Positions 16,729 through 25,904 are shown, counted from the first letter of the stretch. The stretch: DNA of 64,000 bases from an uncultured SAR86 cluster bacterium (GCA_902537425.1 CACBBD010000001.1:167790-231789); one strand, 5' to 3'. The notes: generated by a model not told the origin, from the letters alone. Made by a program: numbers and translations.

Positions 16729-17799
16729 ATGATAAAAATTCTAAAATTCCCAATTCTGATAACTTTAATTTTGTGTAGCCCACTCTTTTATGCTGAGGGT
16801 AATCACAAGATATTCAATCTAGGAGATTTTGACCTAGAGAGTGGAATCACATTACCAAATGCTAAGTTATCTTATGTAACTCATGGAAAATTAAATAAGG
16901 AAAAGGATAATTTAATAGTTGTTCCTTCTGCATACCTTGGTGATCATCATGGATTTGATTTTTTAATTGAACCTGGGAAAGCTCTGGATCCTGAAAAATA
17001 TTTCATAGTTGCTACAGATATGTTTCAAAATGGTTTGTCTAGCTCACCAAGCAATACCCTGCCTCCATTTGATGGGCCGAATTTCCCTTTAATTTCAATA
17101 AGAGACAATGTGAAGGCAGGATATAAATTAGTTACTGAACTCTTTAAAGTTAAAAAGATAAAAGGTGTTGTAGGATTCTCTATGGGAGCTCAACAGGCCT
17201 TTCAGTGGGCAGTAAGTTATCCAGATTTTGTTGAAAAAATAGTGGGTATAGCAGGCTCAGCAGTAGAGTATCCGCACGGCATAGTAAGACTGGAAGGTTT
17301 TATATCTGCAATAAAAGCAGATGCCTCTTTTGAGAATGGTCAGTATATGTCCCCACCTGAAGTAGGACTCAGAGCAGGAGGAGCGCACTGGGCCAGTTGG
17401 GGCTGGTCTCAAGAATGGTATCGACAAGGCCTCTATAAAGAAATGGGCTTGAAAGATACCGATGAAGTTATAGATTGGTTTGAAGAATTTGTATTAACCT
17501 GGGATGCCAATAATCTAATAGCCCTAGCTAGAACCTGGCAAAATAATAATATTGGTAATACACCTGGATTTAATGGCAATTATTCAGAAGCATTAGGATC
17601 TATAAAAGCCGATGTCTTATATATGCCGAGCGAAACGGATATGTACTTTCATATTGATGCATTAACCAGAGAAGCTAGTATGATTCCTGGGGTTAAACTT
17701 AAAGTAATTCCTTCGCTTTGGGGTCACATAGCTGGAGCAGGCTTTTCAGCTGAAGATATAGAATTCATGAATAATGAAATAATAGAGTTTTACAAATAA
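16729..17799 (+). CDS. Exported MetX-like alpha/beta-hydrolase
   Basis: 356-residue alpha/beta-fold protein of the homoserine O-acetyltransferase (MetX) superfamily, but with a signal peptide (first 22 residues, ILITLILCSPLFYA), so not a methionine enzyme in the cytosol. The nucleophile elbow is GFSMGAQQ (Ser151); the acid residue is probably in MPSETDMYFH and the histidine in WGHIAGAG. The segment LGDFDLESGITLPNAKLSYVTHG-like N-terminus is typical of this subgroup. The true MetX is at 50115. Third in a row of alpha/beta-hydrolases; substrate unknown. Confidence 0.82.
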   Translation: MIKILKFPILITLILCSPLFYAEGNHKIFNLGDFDLESGITLPNAKLSYVTHGKLNKEKDNLIVVPSAYLGDHHGFDFLIEPGKALDPEKYFIVATDMFQNGLSSSPSNTLPPFDGPNFPLISIRDNVKAGYKLVTELFKVKKIKGVVGFSMGAQQAFQWAVSYPDFVEKIVGIAGSAVEYPHGIVRLEGFISAIKADASFENGQYMSPPEVGLRAGGAHWASWGWSQEWYRQGLYKEMGLKDTDEVIDWFEEFVLTWDANNLIALARTWQNNNIGNTPGFNGNYSEALGSIKADVLYMPSETDMYFHIDALTREASMIPGVKLKVIPSLWGHIAGAGFSAEDIEFMNNEIIEFYK

Positions 17800-17853
17800 T
17801 TTCTATTTTTATCCTGAATTACATATAAGTTCGTTTTGGTTTAAACTCTATGT

Positions 17854-18744
17854 GTGGGGAATATAAAGCACGTAACAACCGTCACTCCGGTAGAAGAAAT
17901 ATTAAATATTTTAGATGAGGATGCGGGTGTTATTATTGATGACTTTCTTGAATCAGCAGACTTAGCTCAAATTAAAAAAGATCTTCGACCCTTCCTGAAT
18001 GTTACTAACAATGGCCAAGATGAATTCACTGGTTTCGAGACTAAAAGAGTTGGTGCTCTATTGGCCAGATCAGAAAAATGTCAAAATTTAGCGCTGGATC
18101 CATTAATTAATGAACTAGCAGACGGATTTTTGGGACCTCACTGCGAAAATTATCAACTGCATTTCTCTTCTGCTATCCAAATTGGACCGGGAGAATCAAG
18201 TCAAATTCTTCACAGAGATCGGGGAGTTTGGGGAGGGTATATTCCAAGAAAAATTGAAACACAATTCAGTACCGTCTGGGCAATTAATGATTTCACCAAA
18301 GAAAATGGAGCAACACAGGTAGTTCCTGGATCACATAAATGGGATAAAAATAGACAACCACAGATTGAAGAAATTGCTTATGCAGAAATGAAAGCAGGGT
18401 CTGTATTTATTTATACTGGATCGGTATTACATGGAGGTGGAACTAACACAACTGAGGAAACTAGATTAGGAATTTTCTTGCACTATGCACCTAGCTGGTT
18501 GAGGCAACAAGAGAATCAATATCTCTCATATCCTCCAGAAGTGGCTAAAAAATTTACTCCTGAACTTCGTTCTTTGATTGGCTACTCAAAGGGGGGGTAT
18601 GTTCTTGGATTCTTTACCGATCCAAATGACAAAGAAGGTAGATTGGAGTCAGTATCTCCTGAAAAGTTATTTGGTGATTCAAAAGATAAATATGCAACTT
18701 TAGCCACACCTGAAAAGCTAGTAAAAGAATCTTCAAGAAAATAA
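17854..18744 (+). CDS. Phytanoyl-CoA dioxygenase (PhyH) family protein
   Basis: Fe(II)/2-oxoglutarate-dependent oxygenase. The iron-binding triad is visible as His120-x-Asp122 (ILHRDRGVW) and His193 (SVLHGGGTNTT); Arg204 in ETRLGIF would bind 2-oxoglutarate. PVVPGSHKW-type motif (QVVPGSHKWD) precedes the distal histidine. Length 296. The start is a GTG at 17854 with no good ribosome-binding site, so the exact N-terminus is uncertain. A seven-G run at 18591-18597 lies in the coding sequence. Family members hydroxylate lipids or small molecules; the substrate is unknown. A MATE exporter gene follows after 12 nt. Confidence 0.87.
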   Translation: MGNIKHVTTVTPVEEILNILDEDAGVIIDDFLESADLAQIKKDLRPFLNVTNNGQDEFTGFETKRVGALLARSEKCQNLALDPLINELADGFLGPHCENYQLHFSSAIQIGPGESSQILHRDRGVWGGYIPRKIETQFSTVWAINDFTKENGATQVVPGSHKWDKNRQPQIEEIAYAEMKAGSVFIYTGSVLHGGGTNTTEETRLGIFLHYAPSWLRQQENQYLSYPPEVAKKFTPELRSLIGYSKGGYVLGFFTDPNDKEGRLESVSPEKLFGDSKDKYATLATPEKLVKESSRK

Positions 18745-18756
18745 GCTTAAGGATTA

Positions 18757-20118
18757 GTGGATAACAGAACTCAAGAGTTTCTAACAAAACCTATCGTGCC
18801 ATTGCTGATAAGAATGTCAGCTCCAAATACCATAGCTTTTTTTATCCAATCAATAGTTGTACTAACTGAAGTCTGGTTTATTAGTAAGTTGGGAACAAAG
18901 TCACTTGCTGCAGTAGCGCTTGCTTTTCCATTATTGATGCTTACACAAACTATGTCCGGTGGCGCACTCGGAGGAGCTATCAGCTCAGCTATAGCTCGAA
19001 GTATGGGGGCTAATGATATAGATCGCGCAGAAAAATTAATTTGGCATTCAATAGTTATATCGATTTCTGGAGCATTTACCTTTTTAATTTTATTTTTATT
19101 ATTTGGGAAAGGTCTTCTTTATTTGCTGGGAGGTAGAGGAGAAATTCTTGAAGAATCCTATTTGTATTGCTCAGTTCTCTTCTTCGGAGGAATACTTATA
19201 TGGTTATCAGGAAGTTTAAGTGCCGTCTTAAGAGGGATGGGAAATATGCGCTTTCCTGCAACACTCATGATCATTGCTTCTCTTTTACAAGTACTTCTCT
19301 CTGGAGGATTTATTTTGGGGTGGTATGGATTTCCTAAACTAGGAGTCGCTGGTGCCGCTGTCGCAGCCTTAATCAGCAGTATGATTATGGTATCGATAAT
19401 AATTATGAAGCTCTTATCTACCTCAGTTCCGGCGATGCTGAAACGAGAAAAATTAATTTTGAGCAAACCCCTATTCTCTAATATCTTTGAGGTAGCTATT
19501 CCAGCATCGGCCTCTCCACTTCTAACTGTAGGCACAATATTAGTGTTGACCGGTTTAGTTGGAACCTTCGGAACAGAAGCTCTTGCAGGATATGGCATTG
19601 GTTCGAGGGTAGAATTTCTTATGATTCCCCTTATTTTTGGGATTGGCACGGCCATGACATCTATTGTGGGTGCGAATATAGGCGCTAGTAACATAGTGAG
19701 GGCAGAGAGAGTTGGTATTTATGGTGGATCAACGGCGGGTTTAGTTTCAGTGCTTATAGGCTTTTCTTTAGCCTTATTTCCTGACTTGTGGATCCATTAT
19801 TTTACTGATGACCCAAAAGCCTACGAAATTACAAAAAAATATATTCAAATTGTCGGCCCTTTTTATGTCTTTCAAGGGATAGGTCTTTCTCTATATTTTG
19901 CTTCTCAAGGTGCTAATGCAATGTTTTGGCCGACAGTGGCGACGATTGCAAGATTTTTGATAGCAGGCTTAGGGGGAAGTATTTCAATTTATATCTTAGG
20001 ATTTGGTATAGAGTCGATTTTCTTATCCTCTTCGATAGCAATGATGATTTTCGGCATCATGATTTTTGTCTCACTAAAAAGAGGAGCCTGGAGAAAGCAT
20101 GGCCCTAAATATTCTTAA
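18757..20118 (+). CDS. MATE family efflux transporter
   Basis: 453-residue inner-membrane exporter with about 12 transmembrane helices in two homologous halves, starting PIVPLLIRMSAPNTIAFFIQ, typical of MATE proteins that expel drugs or metabolites with sodium or protons. Conserved features include GGALGGAISSAIARSMGA in the first half and GIGTAMTSIVGANIGA in the second. It begins with GTG at 18757 behind TTAAGGA. It is closely coupled to the upstream PhyH gene and overlaps the convergent second PhyH gene by 14 bp. Confidence 0.92.
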   Translation: MDNRTQEFLTKPIVPLLIRMSAPNTIAFFIQSIVVLTEVWFISKLGTKSLAAVALAFPLLMLTQTMSGGALGGAISSAIARSMGANDIDRAEKLIWHSIVISISGAFTFLILFLLFGKGLLYLLGGRGEILEESYLYCSVLFFGGILIWLSGSLSAVLRGMGNMRFPATLMIIASLLQVLLSGGFILGWYGFPKLGVAGAAVAALISSMIMVSIIIMKLLSTSVPAMLKREKLILSKPLFSNIFEVAIPASASPLLTVGTILVLTGLVGTFGTEALAGYGIGSRVEFLMIPLIFGIGTAMTSIVGANIGASNIVRAERVGIYGGSTAGLVSVLIGFSLALFPDLWIHYFTDDPKAYEITKKYIQIVGPFYVFQGIGLSLYFASQGANAMFWPTVATIARFLIAGLGGSISIYILGFGIESIFLSSSIAMMIFGIMIFVSLKRGAWRKHGPKYS

Positions 20119-20881
20119 CCTTTCCAGATTTGAGCATGGCTCTATTTTTTGGTTGATAGGTCACGATATATGCCCTCCTCTCTTGATTAGATTGATTAGG
20201 CTTCGAGCCGTGAACTATATGTTGATTAAAAAAGATTAAAGATCCTGCAGAGGCTATTAAATCAACTGCATTATCGATATTGAATGTATCTTGGTCCGTA
20301 AAAAACCCACCTAATTGAGTATTATCAAATGTTCCAGGTAAACAACCTTTCTTATGACTACCTTTAATAACACTGAAACATCCATTTGATTCGTCAGCAT
20401 CATCTAAACAGATATAAACATTAGGCAAAGTATCGACATCTTCACTATCATGAATCCAGTATGGTGAATCTTGATGCCAGCCAAACCCTGACCCAATTTT
20501 TGGTCTCTTAAGGTTCAGCTTATCCGTCCATAAACTAACTTCATCTAGAGACAAGATAGATCTTATTGGATCAGTTAATTTTCTATCTGCAATAATCTTT
20601 TCAAGATCTGAATTGAGAGAATGAGCTGGTTCGATAACTTTTAAGAACTCTTGATGAGGCTCTGGTTCAAATTGAAGAGTCAAGTAATCAATATCAACAA
20701 ATCTCTTTGCATCTAAGAAATACTCTTTGCCTTCTCCGGCTATTGAGTGAGCTTTTGAAACAGTTGTCTCAAAGAAATCCCTGAAAATATCTATTTCAGT
20801 TGAAGAAAACTGATTTTCTCTAAGGATATAACCATCATTCTTATATTGAAGTTTCTCGTGATCTGATAGGAAATACGGCAC
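20105..20881 (-). CDS. Second phytanoyl-CoA dioxygenase (PhyH) family protein
   Basis: 258-residue Fe(II)/2-oxoglutarate oxygenase with His136-x-Asp138 (FGWHQDSPYW), VIKGSHKKG, the distal His224 in QHIVHGSKPN and the 2-oxoglutarate-binding Arg in QERRAYIVTY. It is clearly divergent from the PhyH protein at 17854; its WHQDSPYW segment is closer to the ectoine-hydroxylase/PhyH group. It overlaps the MATE gene tail to tail by 14 bp and precedes the minus-strand frame of the MAPEG gene by 6 bp. Substrate unknown. Confidence 0.88.
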   Translation of the reverse strand: MPYFLSDHEKLQYKNDGYILRENQFSSTEIDIFRDFFETTVSKAHSIAGEGKEYFLDAKRFVDIDYLTLQFEPEPHQEFLKVIEPAHSLNSDLEKIIADRKLTDPIRSILSLDEVSLWTDKLNLKRPKIGSGFGWHQDSPYWIHDSEDVDTLPNVYICLDDADESNGCFSVIKGSHKKGCLPGTFDNTQLGGFFTDQDTFNIDNAVDLIASAGSLIFFNQHIVHGSKPNQSNQERRAYIVTYQPKNRAMLKSGKVKNI

Positions 20882-20887
20882 CTCTTT

Positions 20888-21250
20888 TTAAATCAACGAT
20901 ATAGCCATCATTACCAGACAAACAATAGAGACTCCCCAAATGAGTGTTCTAAGATACAAAATACCAAACATATAAGTGAAGTAATAAAGCACCCTTAAGC
21001 CTAACCAAAACATCGCTAGATTATAATTATCAATTTCCAAAACTATTGACAGAATGGCTAGTGCTAAAAATGCAGGTAGACTCTCTAAGATATTAGACCC
21101 TGCTCTTCTGGTTCGACCAACAACTGGGGCCTCTTCAACAGACCCTTCTCTATTTGAGATGAGAAAATCTAAGTTTTTGCTATTCAGCACTGCTGGAGTT
21201 AAAAGTTGAATTAAGGTTAGTAATAAAGAGAGAATAATTAATGTGATCAT
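20888..21250 (-). CDS. MAPEG family membrane protein
   Basis: 120 residues with four hydrophobic helices and the MAPEG signature RTRRAGSNILESLPAFLA in the middle, followed by FWLGLRVLYYFTYMFGI. MAPEG covers membrane glutathione S-transferases and eicosanoid enzymes; the bacterial short forms are mostly uncharacterised. It stands 6 nt upstream of the second PhyH gene on the same strand, so they are probably co-transcribed. Confidence 0.87.
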   Translation of the reverse strand: MITLIILSLLLTLIQLLTPAVLNSKNLDFLISNREGSVEEAPVVGRTRRAGSNILESLPAFLALAILSIVLEIDNYNLAMFWLGLRVLYYFTYMFGILYLRTLIWGVSIVCLVMMAISLI

Positions 21251-21326
21251 TGCAAATTTCCTGTGTTAATCTCCTGGAGAGATTAAACTAGATTCAGCTG
21301 ATTTCAAAACACAATTTAGAGGTTAC

Positions 21327-21995
21327 ATGAGATTTCTGAGAAGAATTTTCACCATCAAAGAAGTGCCGTCTGTGAGTTGGAGTTCTGACTTTCCACTCAA
21401 TACTAAGCCGAGATCTTATACAGTCATTATGTTGATTACTGGACTATTTTTCTTTGGTTTAGGTGAGGCAATTATCATAGGAAGCGGATCTGGCGTAAGT
21501 CCTTGGACTGTTTTGGCACAAGGTATTTCGATAAAGACTGATCTTTCTGTGGGTACAACAACTTTCCTAATAAGTATTGCAATCCTTATCTTCTGGATAC
21601 CTCTTAAGCAAGTTCCTGGAATTGGAACGATTCTTAATGCAATTATTATTGCCTCTACTATAGACTTAACCTTGCCTTATCTGCCCCAACCAAATGATAC
21701 TTACTTAAAGCTATTACAAGCATGCATGGGGATTTTTGTTGTAGGTTTGGGAAGTGGAATCTACCTGATAAGTAATCTTGGACCCGGACCGAGAGATGGC
21801 TTGATGATAGGACTACAAAAGCAGACTGGTACTTCAATACCGCTAATAAGAACTATTTTAGAATTGTCAGCTGTAATTTCGGGATGGTTCCTAGGCGGAG
21901 TTGTAGGCATTGGGACGGTTCTATTTGTTTTTGGTATTGGCCCTTGTGTAGGGATAGGACTCACACTTGTAGAAAAGATTTCAAAGAAACCTTAA
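21327..21995 (+). CDS. YczE/YyaS/YitT-like membrane protein
   Basis: 222-residue protein with about five transmembrane helices and the features of the YczE family: LFFFGLGEAIIIGSGSGVSPWTVLAQG near the N-terminus and SNLGPGPRDGLMIGLQ in the middle, ending VGIGTVLFVFGIGPCVGIGL. Function is unknown; B. subtilis YczE is linked to surfactin production. It is divergent from the MAPEG gene with a 76-bp gap that can hold promoters for both. Confidence 0.85.
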   Translation: MRFLRRIFTIKEVPSVSWSSDFPLNTKPRSYTVIMLITGLFFFGLGEAIIIGSGSGVSPWTVLAQGISIKTDLSVGTTTFLISIAILIFWIPLKQVPGIGTILNAIIIASTIDLTLPYLPQPNDTYLKLLQACMGIFVVGLGSGIYLISNLGPGPRDGLMIGLQKQTGTSIPLIRTILELSAVISGWFLGGVVGIGTVLFVFGIGPCVGIGLTLVEKISKKP

Positions 21996-22058
21996 ATTAA
22001 AGACTTGAAAAGAAGGTTATTGTTCCTTCTAATGACCTAATAACTAATAGAGATACAC

Positions 22059-22928
22059 ATGAAAAGAACTGTAACCATACCAGCAACATTTATAAGTATA
22101 GCCTTAGGAGTCCTAATTGCTCTAGCGGGCAGTCAAGGGTCAGAGCTCTACAACGGAGTAGCACTATTTGCTCTATGTGCAAGTGTTAGCTATTTGCTGC
22201 ACTGGATAATATTCATACCCTCCTATATTTATCAAACAGAACATTATTTTGATCTAACAGGTTCAATTTCTTATCTTTGTGCTATAGGTTTGGGTTTTTA
22301 TCTCAATCCATCTATGGACCCTAGGGACTTACTCATTGGTGTTTTGATAGTGATTTGGGCTGTAAGACTTGGGACATTTCTTTTCTCAAGAGTTAAACAA
22401 GATGGGAAAGATGGAAGATTCACAATCATGAAAACTCAATTCCATTGGCACATCATGACTTGGACTTTGGGAGGTCTATGGGTCTTTCTAACAATGGCAG
22501 CAGGATTAGCTGCAATTACATCTAATGTAAATATTCCTCTTGGAGTGATGGCTTATCTGGGATTAGCCTTATGGATTCTAGGCTTTTCGATTGAGGTTAT
22601 TGCTGATAAGCAAAAAAGGGATTTCAAGAAACAACAAAATAAAGAAAAAGAATATATTACTTCTGGTCTTTGGGCCTGGTCTAGACATCCCAACTATTTT
22701 GGAGAAATAACCTTATGGGCTGGACTAACTTTGATAGCCCTTCCAGTATTGAGCGGGTGGCAGTTAGTCACCCTAATCTCTCCAGTTTTTGTCTATGTTC
22801 TCTTAACAAGAATAAGCGGCATTCCAATGCTCGAAAATAGAGGAATGAAAAAATGGGGCTCTGATCCTGAATATATCGACTATTTGGAAAGGACGCCCTC
22901 ATTGCTTCTGAAAAAACCCAATAAATAG
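22059..22928 (+). CDS. DUF1295 family (steroid 5-alpha-reductase-like) membrane protein
   Basis: 289 residues with several transmembrane helices and the family C-terminal signature ITSGLWAWSRHPNYFGEITLWAGL. This RHPNYFGE motif is shared with isoprenylcysteine methyltransferases and 5-alpha reductases, where it contributes to NADPH or SAM binding. The ligand in bacterial DUF1295 proteins is not established. A more divergent relative lies at 43997. The gene stands 63 nt after the YczE-like gene on the same strand. Confidence 0.88.
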   Translation: MKRTVTIPATFISIALGVLIALAGSQGSELYNGVALFALCASVSYLLHWIIFIPSYIYQTEHYFDLTGSISYLCAIGLGFYLNPSMDPRDLLIGVLIVIWAVRLGTFLFSRVKQDGKDGRFTIMKTQFHWHIMTWTLGGLWVFLTMAAGLAAITSNVNIPLGVMAYLGLALWILGFSIEVIADKQKRDFKKQQNKEKEYITSGLWAWSRHPNYFGEITLWAGLTLIALPVLSGWQLVTLISPVFVYVLLTRISGIPMLENRGMKKWGSDPEYIDYLERTPSLLLKKPNK

Positions 22929-22941
22929 TTTATTTCTCACA

Positions 22942-24000
22942 TTGAAGCCCACCGATCTTTATTCCAAGTTGATTGCAGATGGGCAACTAAGCTTTGATAA
23001 AGAGCAAAAGTCTCTCCTAGATAAGTTAGATAAATTAAATGGGGCACTAATAAAGCGCTCTAAGTCTTGGTTTAAACGTAAAAGTATAAAGGGGTTATAC
23101 ATCAGAGGAGAAGTCGGAAGAGGCAAGACTCAAATGATGGACATCTTCTTTGAAACCTTAGATTTAAAAAAGAAGAAAAGAATTCATTTCCATAGATTTA
23201 TGAAATTACTTCATGAAGATCTAGATGAGCTTTCAGGAAAGAAAGACCCGCTTAAAATTGCTGCTGACAATATATCTAAAGATACTGAAGTATTATGTTT
23301 TGATGAGTTTTATGTTGAGGATATTGGTGATGCTATGCTTCTTGGTAGATTCATTAATGAGCTATTTGAAAAAAAAGTAACTTTAGTTACTACTTCTAAT
23401 ACTCATCCCGATAATCTTTATAAAGATGGTCTTCACAGAAGTAGATTCCTGCCTGCAATTGAATCAATCAAGAAAAATTGTGAGATTTACGAATTAGATT
23501 CTGCACAAGATTATCGTCTTAGAACTCTAGAACAACTAGAAATATTTGTCATTGGGAAAAAAGAGGAAGGGACAAGTGAACTTGAATCAAATTTTTCAGA
23601 ACTTACAAATGATGACTATCTTGAAGGAGAAAATATTGAAGTTCTTGGAAGAAAGATTAAGACAATAAAGCTTTCACAAGGTTCCGTTTGGTTATCTTTC
23701 AGCGAGATTTGCGAAGGTCCAAGAAGTGCTAAGGATTACATTGAAATTTGCAGTGAATTTCATACTCTCTTTGTATCTGATGTTCCGATCTTTCAATCAT
23801 CTAATGATGATTCAGCACGAAGGTTTATCGCTTTAGTAGACGAATGTTACGAGAGAAATGTAAACCTAATTCTTTCTATGGAGACGGGGTTAAGTGAATT
23901 GTATGCAGGAGAAAGGTTGTCTGAACCTTTCAAACGAACTATTAGTCGGCTTGAAGAAATGAGGTCAAGAGAATATCTCTCGAGACCTCACATCATATAA
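22942..24000 (+). CDS. zapE: Cell division protein ZapE (AFG1-type ATPase)
   Basis: Cytosolic P-loop ATPase that associates with the FtsZ ring, homologous to mitochondrial AFG1. Walker A is GEVGRGKT (56-63), Walker B VLCFDEFYVEDIGDAMLL (about 117-134), with sensor segment LVTTSNTHPDNLYKDGLHR and the ARFLPAI-like SRFLPAIESIK. The 352 residues align along the whole E. coli ZapE. The start is a TTG at 22942 without a visible ribosome-binding site, but the following residues already match the family, so the N-terminus should be right within a few codons. The stop abuts the convergent gene. Confidence 0.93.
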   Translation: MKPTDLYSKLIADGQLSFDKEQKSLLDKLDKLNGALIKRSKSWFKRKSIKGLYIRGEVGRGKTQMMDIFFETLDLKKKKRIHFHRFMKLLHEDLDELSGKKDPLKIAADNISKDTEVLCFDEFYVEDIGDAMLLGRFINELFEKKVTLVTTSNTHPDNLYKDGLHRSRFLPAIESIKKNCEIYELDSAQDYRLRTLEQLEIFVIGKKEEGTSELESNFSELTNDDYLEGENIEVLGRKIKTIKLSQGSVWLSFSEICEGPRSAKDYIEICSEFHTLFVSDVPIFQSSNDDSARRFIALVDECYERNVNLILSMETGLSELYAGERLSEPFKRTISRLEEMRSREYLSRPHII

Positions 24001-24282
24001 CTAGACTGATTGAAGCATTTTTATTTCTGGCGCCCCTGTCATGAATGCACCCATTTGTGCACCAAGCTCTCTGAAATAATCAGTTTTCCCGTGAGCATCC
24101 TGTGCTTCTTGATCTTTATATCTTTCAAGAAAAACATAAGTTGTGTCGTCTTCTTTATATAAATCGTAATAGACCACACCATCTTCATTTGCATTCACTT
24201 TCTCAACCAATTGAGAAGCTACGGCTTCGAAATCTGCTCCAGAACCCTCTTTAATTTTTAAAGTAGCAACTACTCCTATCAT
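24001..24282 (-). CDS. Putative quinol monooxygenase (ABM domain)
   Basis: 93-residue single-domain protein of the antibiotic biosynthesis monooxygenase family. It has the dimeric alpha-beta barrel pattern: VVATLKIKEGSGADFEAV, GVVYYDLYKEDDTTYVFLERYKD and AHGKTDYFRELG. E. coli YgiN is a quinol monooxygenase relative. No cofactor is required in many members. It starts with ATG and lies between zapE (abutting, convergent) and the flavoprotein gene (divergent, 74-bp gap). Confidence 0.88.
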   Translation of the reverse strand: MIGVVATLKIKEGSGADFEAVASQLVEKVNANEDGVVYYDLYKEDDTTYVFLERYKDQEAQDAHGKTDYFRELGAQMGAFMTGAPEIKMLQSV

Positions 24283-24356
24283 TTTTTTCTCCCTTATTTC
24301 TAAATTAGATGTAGACTTTAGATAGTTTCAAACAAATAATCGAGAACTTTTTTAGC

Positions 24357-25568
24357 ATGGAAAACTTACTTATCATTGGAGCGGGACAATCAGCTATCCA
24401 ATGCATCTCGACTTTAAAGAAAGAAGGTTACTCTGGCTCCATCACTTTAGTTGGAGAAGAGGAACACCTTCCATATCAAAGACCGCCTTTGTCGAAAGGG
24501 TTTCTAGAAGATAGTGTCAACAAAGACAGACTATATTTTAAGAAACTTGAATTTTTTACAGAAAATAAAGTTCAACTCTATCTTGGTTTATCTGCTGAAA
24601 AATTGGAAATCGCCAATCAAAAAGTTTACCTCTCAGATAATTCAGAGCTTGAATTTGATAAATTAGTTTTTGCTACTGGCAGTAGAGTTAGATATCTAGA
24701 TTTTCCGGGCAGTGAGCTTAAATCAATATTCTATTTGAGAGATCTAGATGATGCCGAGGCAATAAAAAAAGATTTAGAAACTAGTGAAAATTTAGTAATC
24801 ATAGGTGCCGGTTATATTGGACTTGAGGCGGCAGCAATCGCGGCAAAAAAGAATAAAAAAGTCACTATTATTGAAATGGCTGATCGAGTGATGAATCGAA
24901 CAGTTGATCCTCAGATATCAGAATATTATTTAAATCTGCATAAAAGCTACGGGGTTAATTTCCATTTCAATACGAGCTTAGAAACTATTAATAAAGTATC
25001 TGATTCGTTGGAGGTAGTTTGCTCTGATGGTACTGAAATGAAGACAGATTCTGTAATTATTGGTGCTGGCGTTGTTCCTAATATAGAGCTTGCAGAAGAA
25101 GCTGGTATCTATTGTGACAATGGAATAATCGTAGATGAATTTGGTCAAACTAACTTTAAAAATATTTATGCTTGTGGAGATTGCACAAATCATCCTAATA
25201 AAATTCTCAATAAGAATCTTAGATTAGAGTCAGTTCATAATGCTATGGAACAGGCAAAAACTATAGCCTTCTCTGTGATGAATAATCCGATGGAATATAA
25301 TCAAGTGCCGTGGTTTTGGTCAGATCAATATGATCACAAACTTCAGATTGTTGGACTTTCTGGCGATCATGACGCGGTTACCATGAGAGGTAACGTTAAT
25401 GATGCCAAATTCATGCTTTTTTATACTAAAGATGAGGAATTAATAGCTGTTGACGCAATTAATAACCCAAAAGAGTTCTTAATTAGTAGAAAGCTTGTAG
25501 CAAATAAAGTTAAAATAAAACCCAATGTAATTTCCGATCTAAATACAAACTTAAACGATTTAATTTGA
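24357..25568 (+). CDS. FAD-dependent ferredoxin/rubredoxin reductase-like oxidoreductase
   Basis: 403-residue flavoprotein of the BphA4/putidaredoxin-reductase type, which passes electrons from NAD(P)H to a small iron protein. FAD motif IIGAGQSAIQCISTL at the N-terminus, PYQRPPLSKGFL, the NAD motif VIIGAGYIGLEAAAIA near 145-160, the second FAD motif IYACGDCTNHPN, and the C-terminal Reductase_C domain WFWSDQYDHKLQIVGL. Its partner may be the rubredoxin at 704-871 or a ferredoxin elsewhere; no oxygenase gene is adjacent. hspQ overlaps its stop by 4 nt. Confidence 0.92.
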   Translation: MENLLIIGAGQSAIQCISTLKKEGYSGSITLVGEEEHLPYQRPPLSKGFLEDSVNKDRLYFKKLEFFTENKVQLYLGLSAEKLEIANQKVYLSDNSELEFDKLVFATGSRVRYLDFPGSELKSIFYLRDLDDAEAIKKDLETSENLVIIGAGYIGLEAAAIAAKKNKKVTIIEMADRVMNRTVDPQISEYYLNLHKSYGVNFHFNTSLETINKVSDSLEVVCSDGTEMKTDSVIIGAGVVPNIELAEEAGIYCDNGIIVDEFGQTNFKNIYACGDCTNHPNKILNKNLRLESVHNAMEQAKTIAFSVMNNPMEYNQVPWFWSDQYDHKLQIVGLSGDHDAVTMRGNVNDAKFMLFYTKDEELIAVDAINNPKEFLISRKLVANKVKIKPNVISDLNTNLNDLI

Positions 25569-25900
25569 TGAAAAAAACTATCGAGACCGAATACGCGCTT
25601 GGACAAGTTGTTAAACATAAATACCTCGACTTTAGAGGAGTGATTTATGATGTCGACCCTGAATTCAACAATACTGAAGAATGGTATCAATCAATTCCAC
25701 TTGCCATAAGGCCTAAAAAAGATCAGCCTTTCTATCACGTATTCGCTGAGAATGATCAAGTATTTTATTCTGCATATGTTTCTCAGCAGAATCTATTAGT
25801 TGATGACAGTCGTATTCCAGTAGAACATCCTGATGTTCCAATTTTCTTTGGAGGATTTGATGGAAAGTCTTACGAGATACTGGAAAATAGCAAAAACTAG
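25565..25900 (+). CDS. hspQ: Heat shock protein HspQ
   Basis: 111-residue hemimethylated-DNA-binding-type (YccV) domain protein; in enterobacteria HspQ acts as a Lon protease specificity factor. Signature segments are YALGQVVKHKYLDFRGVIYDVDPEF, WYQSIPLAIRPKKDQPFYHVF, AYVSQQNLLVDDSRIPVEHP-type end. The ATG overlaps the flavoprotein stop in ATGA, indicating coupling. A few nt separate it from the convergent aminotransferase gene. Confidence 0.94.
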   Translation: MMKKTIETEYALGQVVKHKYLDFRGVIYDVDPEFNNTEEWYQSIPLAIRPKKDQPFYHVFAENDQVFYSAYVSQQNLLVDDSRIPVEHPDVPIFFGGFDGKSYEILENSKN

Positions 25901-25904
25901 ACTT

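Noticed and set aside
19158..19694. Long antisense ORF inside the MATE gene
   Set aside because: Low-complexity translation created by the opposite strand of a conserved membrane protein; no start signal or family.
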